Notes: generated by a model not told the origin, from the sequence alone. A DNA stretch of 37,539 nucleotides from Pseudonocardia xinjiangensis (GCF_012911925.1 NZ_JAAXKY010000068.1:1-37539), one strand, 5' to 3'. Shown: positions 1 to 8,962, numbered from the stretch's first letter. Numbers and translations: made by a program.

Positions 1-230
1 GTGCCGTTCTCCGGAAGCGAGAGCTGCGCGGCAGCCGGCTTACGGGCGGGGGCGGCACCCTGCTTCTCCTTGATGGCGGCGATGAGATCGCCCTTACGCA
101 TCCCGGAGGTGTCCGGGATGTTCAGCTCCCCGGCGAGCTGGCGGAGCTCCGCCAGCACCATGCCGGTCAGGCCACCGCGCTTGCGCGGCGCAGGAGCTGA
201 TTCGGTGCTGACGAGATCGGTCTCGCTCAC
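1..230 (-). CDS. rho: Transcription termination factor Rho, N-terminal fragment (cut by window edge)
   Basis: Only the first 76 codons are present; the gene runs off the left edge. Rho is the hexameric RNA-dependent ATPase that ends transcription at untranslated RNA. The visible part is the Rho N-terminal SAP-like domain: an RKRGGLTGM stretch, then LAELRQLAGELNIPDTSGMR and KGDLIAAIKEKQG, then the start of the basic, low-complexity insertion typical of actinobacterial Rho. The start is a GTG at 230 (VSETDLVS), preceded on the minus strand by an AAGGA-like ribosome site. It lies downstream of thrB, the usual order in this group. The RNA-binding and ATPase domains cannot be seen. Confidence 0.9.
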   Translation of the reverse strand, partial: MSETDLVSTESAPAPRKRGGLTGMVLAELRQLAGELNIPDTSGMRKGDLIAAIKEKQGAAPARKPAAAQLSLPENG

Positions 231-557
231 TGATGTCCTTCCTGACCAACCCGGGTCTGTCCCTGGTCAGCTGGATTCACACACTCGCCCGGACGGTGTG
301 CCGGACGACATGTCGGTCAACGGGTCGCGGGAAGAGCGGCCGCCCCGACAGGCAAGGGGGGCGATCGGCGCGACGGTCGCGACTGAAGGCCGCCCGAGTC
401 GAAATCAGATCTGATCCAATGGATACGCAGATTCCGGCTCGAGTGGCCACGCGGATGACGCGTGGATCGCCGTTGCGGTGACGAGAGTAGACGTTCACCC
501 CACGGTGCGGCAACAACCCCCCTGTTCGACGCGCCGGACGGCGGTCGACCGAAGGGG
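231..557 (-). promoter_or_regulatory. Gene-free leader between thrB and rho
   Basis: No gene is supported in these 327 bases. Read towards rho, the stretch holds a perfect 12-bp palindrome ATCAGATCTGAT (404-415). Just before the rho ribosome site there is an inverted repeat CTGACCA/TGGTCAG with a 15-base loop (about 242-270). Long leaders are common upstream of rho and often serve autoregulation, but no promoter hexamers are clear here. The palindrome may be a protein site and the hairpin may affect rho translation; both are inferences. Confidence 0.35.
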
Positions 558-1475
558 CTATCCGACCTCCACCCTCGCTCCGTCCGTGTCGACGGGCAGC
601 GCGACGGCCGTGAAACCGTGCAGGTCCAGGTCGCCGGGCACCGTCCCGTCCGTGGTCAGCGCCAGTACCGAGGGGCCCGCGCCGGAGATGGCGGCCGGGA
701 CGCCCCGGGCGCGCAGCGCGTCCACCAGGTCGGCCGACTCCGGGTAGGCCGGTCGCCGGTAGCCCTGGTGCAGGCGGTCCTCGGTGGCGGGTAACAGCAG
801 GTCAGGCCGTTGGGTGAAGGCCAGCACCGCGAGCGCGGAACGGCTGCCGGTGAAGGCCGCGTCCTGGAGGGGTACGTGGTCGGGCAGCAGGCCTCGGGTG
901 GCGCTGGTGGAAGATTCCGTTCCCGCGACGAGCACAACCGGGCGAATCCCCGGGTGTGTCTCGAGTCGTACAGCGTGGAACCGCTCCGAGGTATTCCCCG
1001 CGGTCTCCCAGGCCACCACGAAGCCACCGAAGAGGCTGGCCGCCGCGTTGTCGGCGTGGCCCTCCATGCCTGCGGTGACCTGCAGCACGGTGTCGCGTTC
1101 CAGCTCCAGGTCACGCCCGGAGAGCACCACGGCGGCCACGGCACCCGCCACGGCGGCGGCGGCGGAGCTGCCGAGCCCGCGCGAATGCGGGATCGCGTTG
1201 CGGCAGCGCATCCGGATGCCGGGCGGCGCGTCCCCGACGATGTTCCACGCGGTGCGCATGGCCCGCACCACGAGGTGGGCCTCGTCGCAGGGCACCTGCC
1301 CGGCGCCCTCCCCCTCGACCTCCACCTCGACGCCGCCGGTCGTGACCGACACCTCGACGTCGTCGTAGAGCCCGAGCGCGAGGCCGAGCGAGTCGAAACC
1401 GGGCCCGAGGTTCGCCGATGATCCCGGCACCCGGATCCGGACCTCGCCGGGACGCCCCATCAGCCCGTCCCGCAT
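558..1475 (-). CDS. thrB: Homoserine kinase
   Basis: Phosphorylates L-homoserine with ATP to O-phosphohomoserine, the substrate of threonine synthase. This is a GHMP-kinase fold protein of about 305 residues, normal for ThrB. The N-terminal motif PGSSANLGPGFDSLGLAL and the ATP-binding glycine/serine loop PHSRGLGSSAAAAVAG (about residues 105-122) are intact, and a C-terminal ISGAGPSVLAL glycine motif closes the fold. It lies 49 bases after thrC on the same strand as the last step of the hom-thrC-thrB block. The ATG at 1475 is used; an in-frame ATG at 1460 (MGRPGEVRIRVPG) fits homologue N-termini as well. Confidence 0.95.
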   Translation of the reverse strand: MRDGLMGRPGEVRIRVPGSSANLGPGFDSLGLALGLYDDVEVSVTTGGVEVEVEGEGAGQVPCDEAHLVVRAMRTAWNIVGDAPPGIRMRCRNAIPHSRGLGSSAAAAVAGAVAAVVLSGRDLELERDTVLQVTAGMEGHADNAAASLFGGFVVAWETAGNTSERFHAVRLETHPGIRPVVLVAGTESSTSATRGLLPDHVPLQDAAFTGSRSALAVLAFTQRPDLLLPATEDRLHQGYRRPAYPESADLVDALRARGVPAAISGAGPSVLALTTDGTVPGDLDLHGFTAVALPVDTDGARVEVG

Positions 1476-1524
1476 GCGGAGCCGGAGGTCGGCAACGTCA
1501 CGTCGCCGGCATCAGCGGCGGAGA

Positions 1525-2601
1525 TCATCGCAGCTCCAGCGCGTCCGCGACGGCACCCGGGTCGATCGGCACCACCCGGGGGTCGGGCGCCGCGAGCAGC
1601 GCGGTGTCCGGGTCCTTCAGCCCGTGACCGGTGACGGTGCACACCACGAGCGAGCCGCGCGGGAGCGAGCCGTCGGCCGCCGACTGGAGCAACCCGGCCA
1701 CGCTCGCCGCCGATGCCGGCTCCACGAACACCGCTTCCTGCGCGGACAGCAGGCGGTACGCCGCGAGGATCTCGTCGTCGGTGACCGCGGCGAACTGCCC
1801 ACCGGACTCGTCGCGGGCGGTGACCGCGGCCGCCCAGGAGGCCGGCGCCCCGATCCGGATCGCCGTGGCGATCGTCTCGGGATACCGCACCGGTGCGCCG
1901 TGCACGAGCGGGGCGGCGCCCGCTGCCTGGTAGCCGAACATGCGCGGGGCCTCGGTGATCAGGCCGTCGGAGCGGTAGGCGCGGTAGCCGGCCCAGTAGG
2001 CCGTGATGTTGCCCGCATTGCCGACGGGCAGGCAGTGCACGTCGGGAGCGCGTCCCAGCTCGTCGCAGATCTCGTAGGCGGCGCTCGCCTGCCCGGCGAT
2101 CCGGGTGGGGTTGACGGAGTTGACCAGCGCGGCCACCGGGTAGTCGGCCGCGGTCTTGCGGGCGAGCTCGAGGCAGTCGTCGAAGTTGCCGTCGATCTGC
2201 AGGATGCGCGCGCCGTGCGCCACGGCCTGGGCGAGCTTGCCGAGCGCGATCTTGCCCTGCGGCACCAGAACGGCGCAGCTCAGACCGGCGCGGGCCGCGT
2301 AGGCGGCGGCCGACGCGGACGTGTTGCCGGTGGAGGCGCAGAGCACCCCCTTCTTGCCCTGCGCGAGCGCGTCGGTGACCGCCATCGTCATCCCGCGGTC
2401 CTTGAACGAACCCGTCGGGTTGGCGCCGTCGACCTTGAGGAACACCTCGCAGCCCGTGCGCCGCGAGAGGTGCGGCGCGGGGAGCAGCGGCGTGCCGCCC
2501 TCCCCGAGCGTGACGATCGTCCAGCCCGGCTCGACGGGCATCCGATCCCGGTAGGCCTCGATCACGCCGGGCCATCGGGTCGCTTTCGTCGCTGCACTCA
2601 C
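1525..2601 (-). CDS. thrC: Threonine synthase
   Basis: PLP enzyme that converts O-phosphohomoserine to L-threonine and phosphate. 358 residues, the short class of ThrC usual in actinobacteria. The PLP lysine sits in NPTGSFKDRGMTMA. The phosphate loop (PVGNAGNITAYW) and the STGNTSASAAAYAARAG segment are both present. It starts at GTG 2601, whose last two bases form the hom stop (GTGA overlap), so it is probably translationally coupled to hom. It is followed by thrB after 49 bases. Nothing looks damaged. Confidence 0.96.
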   Translation of the reverse strand: MSAATKATRWPGVIEAYRDRMPVEPGWTIVTLGEGGTPLLPAPHLSRRTGCEVFLKVDGANPTGSFKDRGMTMAVTDALAQGKKGVLCASTGNTSASAAAYAARAGLSCAVLVPQGKIALGKLAQAVAHGARILQIDGNFDDCLELARKTAADYPVAALVNSVNPTRIAGQASAAYEICDELGRAPDVHCLPVGNAGNITAYWAGYRAYRSDGLITEAPRMFGYQAAGAAPLVHGAPVRYPETIATAIRIGAPASWAAAVTARDESGGQFAAVTDDEILAAYRLLSAQEAVFVEPASAASVAGLLQSAADGSLPRGSLVVCTVTGHGLKDPDTALLAAPDPRVVPIDPGAVADALELR

Positions 2602-3923
2602 CCGGCAACACCCTTCCGGCCCAGGTCCTCGACCCGCAGAACACTGTCGACGCCACGCACGACGTCCAGTCCCGCGAGCACTTCCACCGTGGCGGCGAGG
2701 GCCGCCTCCGGTGCGGCGTGCGTGACGACGACCAGCCGCGCCGCCTCTCCCCCGTTGCCGCCGCCGGTCTGCCGGACCGCGGCGATGCTCACTCCGCGGT
2801 GGGAGAACTCCCCCGCGATCGCCGCGAGCACACCCGCACGATCGTCGACGTCGAGGCTGACGTGGTAGCGCGTCCGCACCGTGCCCATCGACCGCACGGC
2901 CAGGCTGGCGTAGGCCGACTCGCGCGGGCCGCGCCCACCGCCCACCCGGTTGCGCGCCACCGCGACGAGATCGCCGAGCACGGCACTCGCCGTGGGCGCA
3001 CCACCCGCGCCCTGGCCGTAGAACATCATCTGGCCGGCCGCCTCGGCCTCGACGAACACGGCGTTGAACGCGCCGTCGACCGATGCGAGCGGGTGGACCG
3101 CCGGGATCATCGCCGGGTACACGCGGGCCGACACCGACTCCGGGACGTCGCCGTCCGGGGGGATCCGTTCGCAGATCGCCACCAGTTTGATCACGCAGTC
3201 CATGCCCGCCGCTGCGGCGATGTCGGACGAGGTGACCGAGCGGATCCCCTCGCAGTGCACGTCGGAGGCGGTGACCCGGGTGTGGAACGCGAGCGAGGCG
3301 AGGATCGCGGCCTTGGATGCCGCGTCGTAGCCGTCGACGTCGGCGCTCGGGTCGGCCTCCGCGTAGCCGAGCCGGGTGGCCTCCTCGAGCGCCTCGGCGA
3401 AGCTCGACCCGGACGCCGTCATCGCGGAGAGGATGAAGTTGGTGGTGCCGTTGACGATGCCGGCCACCCGGGTGATCCGGTCGCCCGCCAGCGACTCGCG
3501 CAGCGAGCGCAGCAGCGGGATCGCCCCGGCCACGGCCGCCTCGTAGTAGAGGTCGACGCCGGACGCGTCGGCCGCCTCCGCCAGCGCGGGACCGTCCTCG
3601 GCGAGCAGGGCCTTGTTGGCCGTGACCACCGACTTGCCGGCCTTCAGCGCCTCCAGCAGGAGGGTGCGCGCCGGTTCGATACCGCCGATCACCTCGACGA
3701 CCACGTCGACGTCGTCGCGCGTGACCAGGCCGGCCGCGTCGGTGGTGAGGAGATCCGCCAGGTCGCCGTGCCGGTGGGGACGGCGCACGGCCACCCCGGT
3801 CAGCTCGACGGGCGCACCGGCACGCGCCGCGAGCTCGTCGGCGTGGTCACGCAGCAGCCGCACCACCTCACTGCCGACGGTGCCGCATCCCAGCATCGCG
3901 ACGCGGATAGGTGTCACAGCCAT
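2598..3923 (-). CDS. hom: Homoserine dehydrogenase with C-terminal ACT domain
   Basis: Reduces aspartate semialdehyde to homoserine with NAD(P)H, the branch point to threonine and methionine. 441 residues. The Rossmann loop LGCGTVGSEVV is near residue 12. The catalytic domain contains VEVIGG, TANKALLAE, the EAAVAGAIPLLRSL segment and the GIVNGTTNFILS substrate motif. The last about 90 residues (YHVSLDVDDRAGVLAAIAGE onward) form an ACT domain, which in this family gives feedback inhibition by threonine. It starts 66 bases after lysA and overlaps thrC by 4 bases. Confidence 0.96.
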   Translation of the reverse strand: MAVTPIRVAMLGCGTVGSEVVRLLRDHADELAARAGAPVELTGVAVRRPHRHGDLADLLTTDAAGLVTRDDVDVVVEVIGGIEPARTLLLEALKAGKSVVTANKALLAEDGPALAEAADASGVDLYYEAAVAGAIPLLRSLRESLAGDRITRVAGIVNGTTNFILSAMTASGSSFAEALEEATRLGYAEADPSADVDGYDAASKAAILASLAFHTRVTASDVHCEGIRSVTSSDIAAAAGMDCVIKLVAICERIPPDGDVPESVSARVYPAMIPAVHPLASVDGAFNAVFVEAEAAGQMMFYGQGAGGAPTASAVLGDLVAVARNRVGGGRGPRESAYASLAVRSMGTVRTRYHVSLDVDDRAGVLAAIAGEFSHRGVSIAAVRQTGGGNGGEAARLVVVTHAAPEAALAATVEVLAGLDVVRGVDSVLRVEDLGRKGVAG

Positions 3924-3989
3924 ATTCCCGTCATCACGGCCCCGATCATCGCTGCTGGCAGGACGTGGACGAAGCCCGGGTGGGCGGCC

Positions 3990-5432
3990 TCACGCGGTCA
4001 CCTCGAGCCGGAACTGGTCCTCGAGCGTCTCCCGGCGCAGCAGGACGCGGGCGACACCGTCGCGGACCGCGACGACGGCGGGGCGCGGCAGCCGGTTGTA
4101 GGAGCTTGCCATCGAGTAGCAGTACGCACCCGTGGCGGCCACCGCGAGCAGGTCCCCGGGTGCGATGTCGTCGGGGAGCCAGCAGTCCCGCACGACGATG
4201 TCGCCGCTCTCGCAGTGCTTGCCGACCACCCGCGACAGCACGGCGTTGCCGCTGCCGTCGAGCTCAGAGGAGCGGGACACGAGCCGGCAGTCGTAGACCG
4301 CGTCGTAGAGGGCGGTGCGGATGTTATCGCTCATGCCGCCGTCGACGCTCACGTAGCGACGCTGCGCGTGCCCGCCGAGCGGCACGTCCTTGAGCGTGCC
4401 CACCTCGTAGAGCGTGACGGTGCCGGGACCGGCGATGGCCCGCCCGGGCTCGACGGCGATCTCGGGGACGTCCAGCTCGGCCTCGTGGCACTCGTACTTG
4501 ACGATCCCGCGCAGCTCCTCGGCCAGCTCGGCCACGTCGAGCGGCCGCTCGGCGGCGCGGTAGGCGATGCCGAAACCCCCGCCGAGGTCGAGCGTGGTGA
4601 CCGACTCCAGCGCCTCGTCACCGTGCTCCTTGTGCAGCTGCGCGAGGAACCGCACCACCCGGTGGGCGGCCACCCGGAAGCCCTCGGTGTCGAAGATCTG
4701 GCTCCCGATGTGGCTGTGCAGCCCGACGAGCCGCAGCCCGCGGGACCCGAGCACGCGCCGGGCCGCCTCCGCCGCGGCGCTCGCCTCTCCCCCCGCGATG
4801 GAGAACCCGAACTTCTGGTCCTCGTGTGCGGTGGCGATGAACTCGTGCGTGTGCGCCTCGACGCCCACCGTCACCCGGAGCATCACCGGCACGACGACGT
4901 CGCGCTCACGCGCGATGGCGTCCAGGCGCGCGATCTCGTGGAACGAGTCGATCACCACGCGGCCGACCCCGGACTCGACGGCGGCGACGAGCTCGGCGAC
5001 GGACTTGTTGTTGCCGTGCATCGCGATCCGCTCCGCCGGGAAACCGGCGCGCAGCGCCACGGCGAGCTCTCCTCCGCTGGCCACGTCGAGGCTGAGCCCC
5101 TCCTCGGCCACCCAGCGGGCGACCTCGGTGCACAGGAACGCCTTGGCCGCGTAGTGCACGGAACCCGCACCGAAGGCGGCGGCGAACTCCGCGGCACGGG
5201 ACCGGAAGTCGGCCTCGTCCACGACGAAGAGCGGCGTGCCGTACGTCTCGGCCAGCTCACGCACGTCGATCCCGGCGACCTCGACCGCACCGTCCGCGCC
5301 GCGGGTGGCGCCGCGCGGCCACACCAGCGGGGCCAGCTCGTCGAGGCCGGGGGCGTCGACGGGCCGGGGCCCCGCCGTCTCCGGGGGGACCTGGATGCCG
5401 GCGTGCAGCGGGCCGGCCGGGTGCGCTCTCAT
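3990..5432 (-). CDS. lysA: Diaminopimelate decarboxylase
   Basis: PLP enzyme of fold type III that decarboxylates meso-diaminopimelate to L-lysine. 480 residues, counted from ATG 5432, which has a good GGAGG ribosome site. The PLP lysine is in HYAAKAFLC. Other family marks are the LVGLHSHIGSQIFD loop, TLDLGGGFGIAY, AVEPGRAIAGPG, the active-site GKHCESGDIV cysteine and the C-terminal ATGAYCYSMASSYNRLPRP. It follows argS after 34 bases, an arrangement common in actinobacteria. The N-terminal tail of about 55 residues before the barrel is slightly long but usual for this lineage. Confidence 0.96.
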   Translation of the reverse strand: MRAHPAGPLHAGIQVPPETAGPRPVDAPGLDELAPLVWPRGATRGADGAVEVAGIDVRELAETYGTPLFVVDEADFRSRAAEFAAAFGAGSVHYAAKAFLCTEVARWVAEEGLSLDVASGGELAVALRAGFPAERIAMHGNNKSVAELVAAVESGVGRVVIDSFHEIARLDAIARERDVVVPVMLRVTVGVEAHTHEFIATAHEDQKFGFSIAGGEASAAAEAARRVLGSRGLRLVGLHSHIGSQIFDTEGFRVAAHRVVRFLAQLHKEHGDEALESVTTLDLGGGFGIAYRAAERPLDVAELAEELRGIVKYECHEAELDVPEIAVEPGRAIAGPGTVTLYEVGTLKDVPLGGHAQRRYVSVDGGMSDNIRTALYDAVYDCRLVSRSSELDGSGNAVLSRVVGKHCESGDIVVRDCWLPDDIAPGDLLAVAATGAYCYSMASSYNRLPRPAVVAVRDGVARVLLRRETLEDQFRLEVTA

Positions 5433-5466
5433 GATCTCGCCTCCGCGGGAACAAGCACGTCGGCGC

Positions 5467-7122
5467 TCACATCCGCTCCGGCGCAGAAACGCCCAGCATG
5501 CCGAGGCCGTTCTCGAACACCTGGCGCGCGGCGACCGACAGCGCGAGCCGGGTGCGGTGCAGGTCGGAGATCTCCTCGTCGCCCATCGGCAGCACGCGAC
5601 AGGCGTCGTAGAACCTGTGGTACGCGCCCGCCAGCTGCTCCAGGTAGCGGGCCACCCGGTGGGGTTCACGCAGCTCGGCGGCCGACGCGACCACGGCGGG
5701 GAACTCGCCGATCGTCCGGATCAGGTCCCCCTCGCGCGGGTGGTCGAGCAACCCGAAGTCGGGCTCGTCGGGCACGGTGACGCCGAGGTCGGCCGCGTTG
5801 CGGGCCAAAGACGCGAGCCGCGCGTGGGCGTACTGCACGTAGAAGACGGGGTTGTCGTTGCTGCGCCGCGCGATCAGGTCGAGGTCGACGTCGAGGGTGG
5901 AGTCGACCGACGACCGGATCAGCGTGTAGCGCGCCGCGTCGACACCGACGGCGTCCACGAGGTCGTCCATGCTCACGGCGGTGCCCGCCCGCTTGCTCAT
6001 CTTCACCGGCTGGCCGTTGCGGTACAGGTTGACCATCTGACCGATCAGGACCTCGACCGTGTCGGGGTCGTCGCCGAACGCCGCGGCGGCGGCCCGCAGC
6101 CGGGCGATGTAGCCGTGGTGGTCGGCGCCGAGCATGTAGATGCACAGGTCGAAGCCACGCTTGCGCTTGTCCAGGTAGTAGGCCAGGTCGCCGGCGATGT
6201 ACGCCGGGTTGCCGTCGCTCTTGATGACGGGGCGGTCCTTGTCGTCGCCCTCGTCGGTGGAGCGCAGCCACCAGGCGCCGTCGGCGAAGTAGAGGTTGCC
6301 GGAGTCCTTGAGCCGCTGCACCGCCGTCTCGACCGCGCCCGAGTCGTGCAGGGACTTCTCGTGGAACCACACGTCGAAGTCGGTGCCGAAGGCGTGCAGC
6401 GAGCGCTTGATCTCGTCGAACATCAGGTTGACGCCGATCCGGCGGAACACCTCGCGCCGCTCGGCGTCGGGCAGGTCGAGCACGCCCGGCTCGGCCGCCG
6501 TCACCTGGGTGGCGATCTCACCGATGTAGGCGCCCGCGTAGCCCTTCTCGGGCGTGGGCTCGCCCGTCGCCGCGGCGATCAGCGAGTCGACGAACCGGTC
6601 GATCTGGCCACCGGCGTCGTTGAAGTAGTACTCGCGGGTGACCTTGGCGCCGCGCGCGGCGAGCACCCGGCCGAGCGCGTCGCCGACGGCGGCCCAGCGG
6701 GTGTGGCCGAGGTGCAGCGGCCCCGTGGGGTTGGCGGAGACGAACTCCAGGTTGACCGCCTTCCCGCCCACGTCGTCGCCGGTGCCGTAGGCGTCGCCCG
6801 CGCGGAGCACCTCGCCGACGATCGCGCCCTGCGCGTCGGCGGCGAGCCGCAGGTTGATGAACCCGGGGCCGGCGATCTCCGCGCTCGCGATGCCGTCGCG
6901 GGTGGCGAGGGCGTCGGCCAGCCAGCCGGCCAGGTCCCGCGGCGGGACGCCGGCCTTCTTCGCGGTGCGCAGAGCCACGTTGGTGGCGTAGTCGCCGTGC
7001 TCGGGGTTGCGCGGGCGCTCGACGCCGACGTCGTCGGGCAGCGCGGCGAGGTCCAGGCCACGGTCCTTGAGCACGTCGGACGCGGTGGCACGGACCAGGT
7101 CGGCGAGCACGGCGGGATTCAC
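5467..7122 (-). CDS. argS: Arginyl-tRNA synthetase
   Basis: Class I synthetase that charges tRNA-Arg. 551 residues. The N-terminal Arg-S domain (about 1-100) is followed by the catalytic domain, with ANPTGPLHLGHTRW carrying the HIGH-type motif (HLGH) and KMSKRAGT carrying the KMSKS-type loop. The C-terminal DALR helical bundle ends at LGVSAPERM. The start is GTG 7122 (VNPAVLADL). It heads the minus-strand run argS-lysA-hom-thrC-thrB. A tRNA-Arg gene lies about 1.7 kb away on the other strand, which is probably coincidental. Confidence 0.97.
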   Translation of the reverse strand: MNPAVLADLVRATASDVLKDRGLDLAALPDDVGVERPRNPEHGDYATNVALRTAKKAGVPPRDLAGWLADALATRDGIASAEIAGPGFINLRLAADAQGAIVGEVLRAGDAYGTGDDVGGKAVNLEFVSANPTGPLHLGHTRWAAVGDALGRVLAARGAKVTREYYFNDAGGQIDRFVDSLIAAATGEPTPEKGYAGAYIGEIATQVTAAEPGVLDLPDAERREVFRRIGVNLMFDEIKRSLHAFGTDFDVWFHEKSLHDSGAVETAVQRLKDSGNLYFADGAWWLRSTDEGDDKDRPVIKSDGNPAYIAGDLAYYLDKRKRGFDLCIYMLGADHHGYIARLRAAAAAFGDDPDTVEVLIGQMVNLYRNGQPVKMSKRAGTAVSMDDLVDAVGVDAARYTLIRSSVDSTLDVDLDLIARRSNDNPVFYVQYAHARLASLARNAADLGVTVPDEPDFGLLDHPREGDLIRTIGEFPAVVASAAELREPHRVARYLEQLAGAYHRFYDACRVLPMGDEEISDLHRTRLALSVAARQVFENGLGMLGVSAPERM

Positions 7123-7243
7123 CCGACCAAGTCTAGGAGGTACTGCTCACTGCCTTTTCACGCCTCACTCCTACACTCGCCTGCGGCAACGGCCGTTCGG
7201 GTGACGGCCATGCTGTCTCTCAGCCCCGAGGTCTGGACGGTTC

Positions 7244-8026
7244 ATGGTCAGCGGCAACAAGAGCAAGGCGGCTCGCAGCGGATCACGCAAAGCCGTCGTC
7301 AGCCAGAAGTCCACTCCGTGGGGTCTGATCGCGGCCGTCATGGCGGTCGTGCTGTTCGCAGGCGCGGTGTTCGGCTACGCGTTCCTGCGCAACCAGGAGA
7401 ACTCGGCGAAGGCGGAGGCCCTCGCGCCGTTCACGCCGACGGCGCAGAACCAGGATCCGTCGACGCAGATCCAGGGCGTCGTGAGGCAGGGGTACGCCGG
7501 TGGCCAGCACGTCGCCCCGGACGTGCGCATCGCCTACACCCACAGCCCGCCCTTCGGCGGCGCACACGACGGCAGCTGGGCCGCGTGCAACGGCGTCGTC
7601 TACCCGCAGGCGGTGCGCAGCGAGAACCTCGTGCACTCGCTCGAGCACGGGGCGGTGTGGATCGCCTACAACCCCGACCAGGTCACGGGGGATGCGCTCG
7701 AGACCTTGCAGAGCAAGGTCGAGAACCAGCCCTACACGGTGATGTCGCCGTACCCGGGTCTCGACCAGCCGATCGCCCTGCAGTCGTGGGGCCACCAGCT
7801 CAAGCTGGCCGACGCCGCCGACCCGCGGGTCGACCAGTTCATCGCCGCGTTGCGCCTGAACCAGTACACCTACCCGGAGCCGGGCGCGAGCTGCAACGAG
7901 ATCGGTCCGGGCGGGTTCTCCCAGGACAACCCGCCGCCGTTCGTCCCGGCCCCCGCACCCGGCTCGCCGGGCTCGCAGCCGGAGACGACGCCGGGGTCTG
8001 CGGTCACGCCCGACACGGGTTCATGA
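7244..8026 (+). CDS. DUF3105 family membrane-anchored protein
   Basis: 260 residues. A short basic N-terminus (KSKAARSGSRKAV) is followed by one transmembrane segment (about 27-47, WGLIAAVMAVVLFAGAVFGY) and an extracellular domain. The DUF3105 signature is plain: YTHSPPFGGAHDGSW, a cysteine in WAACNGVVY, and the SLEHGAVWIAYNPD core. A second cysteine (GASCNEIG) may pair with the first. The last 40 residues are proline-rich. Function is unknown in the family. In this genome group it commonly sits beside argS and a DUF305 gene, as here; its stop overlaps the DUF305 start (ATGA), so the two probably act together at the cell surface. Confidence 0.85.
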   Translation: MVSGNKSKAARSGSRKAVVSQKSTPWGLIAAVMAVVLFAGAVFGYAFLRNQENSAKAEALAPFTPTAQNQDPSTQIQGVVRQGYAGGQHVAPDVRIAYTHSPPFGGAHDGSWAACNGVVYPQAVRSENLVHSLEHGAVWIAYNPDQVTGDALETLQSKVENQPYTVMSPYPGLDQPIALQSWGHQLKLADAADPRVDQFIAALRLNQYTYPEPGASCNEIGPGGFSQDNPPPFVPAPAPGSPGSQPETTPGSAVTPDTGS

Positions 8027-8781
8027 TGGATGGGGTGAGCACGCCGACCGCCCCCTCAGCCGGCGGCGGCGGCCGCCCACCCACGCACACCGACCCAGCA
8101 CCCGGCGACGCAGCACCCGGCGAGGCGCGCTGGGTGCGGCCGCTGCTCGTCGTCGCCGCGGCGGTGGCCCTGCTCCTGCTCGGTGCGGCAGGCGGGCTCC
8201 TCGTCGGCCTGCCCGGCTCGTCCCGCGCCCCCGCCACGCCCGCTGCCGGCTCCGTCGACGTCGGGTTCTCCCAGGACATGACCGTGCACCACCAGCAGGC
8301 CGTCGAGATGGCCTCCTGGGAGCGCGACCACACCACCGACCCCGTGCTCGCCCAGCTCGCGTCCGACATCGAGGCCACCCAGAACTCCCAGGTCGGCCGC
8401 ATGCAGGGCTGGCTCGAGATGTGGGGCGCCGGAGCGCTCCCGGTCGGTGGCCACATGGCCTGGATGTCCACCCCCGACGGCCACGGCCACATGAGCGCCA
8501 CCATGTCCGGCGGCGGAGTCGCGACCATGCCCGGAATGGCCAGCACCGCCGACCTCGCCGCCCTGCGCGCCGCCACGGGCCCCCAGCTCGACGTGCTCTT
8601 CCTGCAGCTGATGCTGCGCCACCACGAGGGAGGCGCCTCGATGCTGCAGTACGGCGCCCAGCACGCCGAGACGCCGCAGGTCCGCAACCTCGCCGCCCAG
8701 ATTCTGAGCTCGCAGACCACCGAGGCCGGCTACATGCGCCAACTGCTCGCCGAACGCGGTGGGCAGCCCCTGCCGAGCTAG
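8023..8781 (+). CDS. DUF305 family membrane-anchored protein
   Basis: About 252 residues with an N-terminal transmembrane segment (VRPLLVVAAAVALLLLGAAG, about residues 43-62) and a ferritin-like four-helix DUF305 domain outside. The family's histidine/methionine-rich motifs are visible: FSQDMTVHHQQAVEMA and LQLMLRHHEGGASMLQYG, with a Met/His-rich middle (GHMAWMSTPDGHGHM). These residues suggest metal (copper) handling, which is only a proposal for the family. Possible starts are ATG 8023, ATG 8026 and GTG 8035. The first gives an ATGA overlap with the DUF3105 gene. Confidence 0.85.
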   Translation: MMDGVSTPTAPSAGGGGRPPTHTDPAPGDAAPGEARWVRPLLVVAAAVALLLLGAAGGLLVGLPGSSRAPATPAAGSVDVGFSQDMTVHHQQAVEMASWERDHTTDPVLAQLASDIEATQNSQVGRMQGWLEMWGAGALPVGGHMAWMSTPDGHGHMSATMSGGGVATMPGMASTADLAALRAATGPQLDVLFLQLMLRHHEGGASMLQYGAQHAETPQVRNLAAQILSSQTTEAGYMRQLLAERGGQPLPS

Positions 8782-8795
8782 CTCTGGGCGTGCGC

Positions 8796-8801
8796 TAGGG
8801 T
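8796..8801 (+). promoter_or_regulatory. Possible -10 element of the tRNA-Arg gene
   Basis: TAGGGT lies 16 bases before the mature tRNA and fits the actinobacterial -10 pattern seen before stable RNA genes. No convincing -35 hexamer is found 17 bases upstream, so the call is weak. Confidence 0.35.
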
Positions 8802-8817
8802 TTGCAGCGTTGCAAGG

Positions 8818-8892
8818 GCCCCCGTAGCTCAGGGGATAGAGCACCGCCCTCCGGAGGCGGTGGCGCAGGTTCGAATCCTGCCGGGGGCACCA
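8818..8892 (+). tRNA. tRNA-Arg (anticodon CCG)
   Basis: The full cloverleaf can be drawn: acceptor GCCCCCG pairs with CGGGGGC; the D arm is GCTC...GAGC; the anticodon stem CCGCC/GGCGG encloses CTCCGGA with anticodon CCG reading CGG. The T arm is GCAGG-TTCGAAT-CCTGC, the discriminator is A, and CCA is encoded (8890-8892). It is intact although it is the insertion site of the element that follows. Confidence 0.96.
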
Positions 8893-8962
8893 TCCGCATC
8901 ACCAACAGAAACGGCCCTTCACCTGTACGAACAGGGTGAGGGGCCGATCTTGTCGGGTCCGG
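8843..8962 (+). repeat. Left direct repeat / attachment site (attL) in tRNA-Arg 3' half
   Basis: This stretch runs from the anticodon stem of tRNA-Arg through CCA and the downstream hairpin. It matches 17486-17605 without gaps over 120 bases, about 100 positions identical by hand alignment. Insertion at the 3' half of a tRNA, with the host gene restored, is the normal habit of tyrosine integrases, and an integrase remnant begins right beside it. I read it as attL of a decayed element. Confidence 0.75.
8913..8945 (+). terminator. Hairpin downstream of tRNA-Arg
   Basis: GGCCCTTCACC pairs with GGTGAGGGGCC (11 bp including one G-T pair) around an 11-base loop. It lies 20 bases after the tRNA CCA end and is the likely terminator of the tRNA transcript. 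No U-run follows, which is usual in high-GC actinobacteria. The same structure is kept in the second repeat copy. Confidence 0.6.

Noticed and set aside
2718..5780. Plus-strand open frame of about 1020 codons opposite hom and lysA
   Set aside because: It is an antisense shadow caused by high GC at third positions; it has no family motifs, and both genes below it are well-conserved enzymes.
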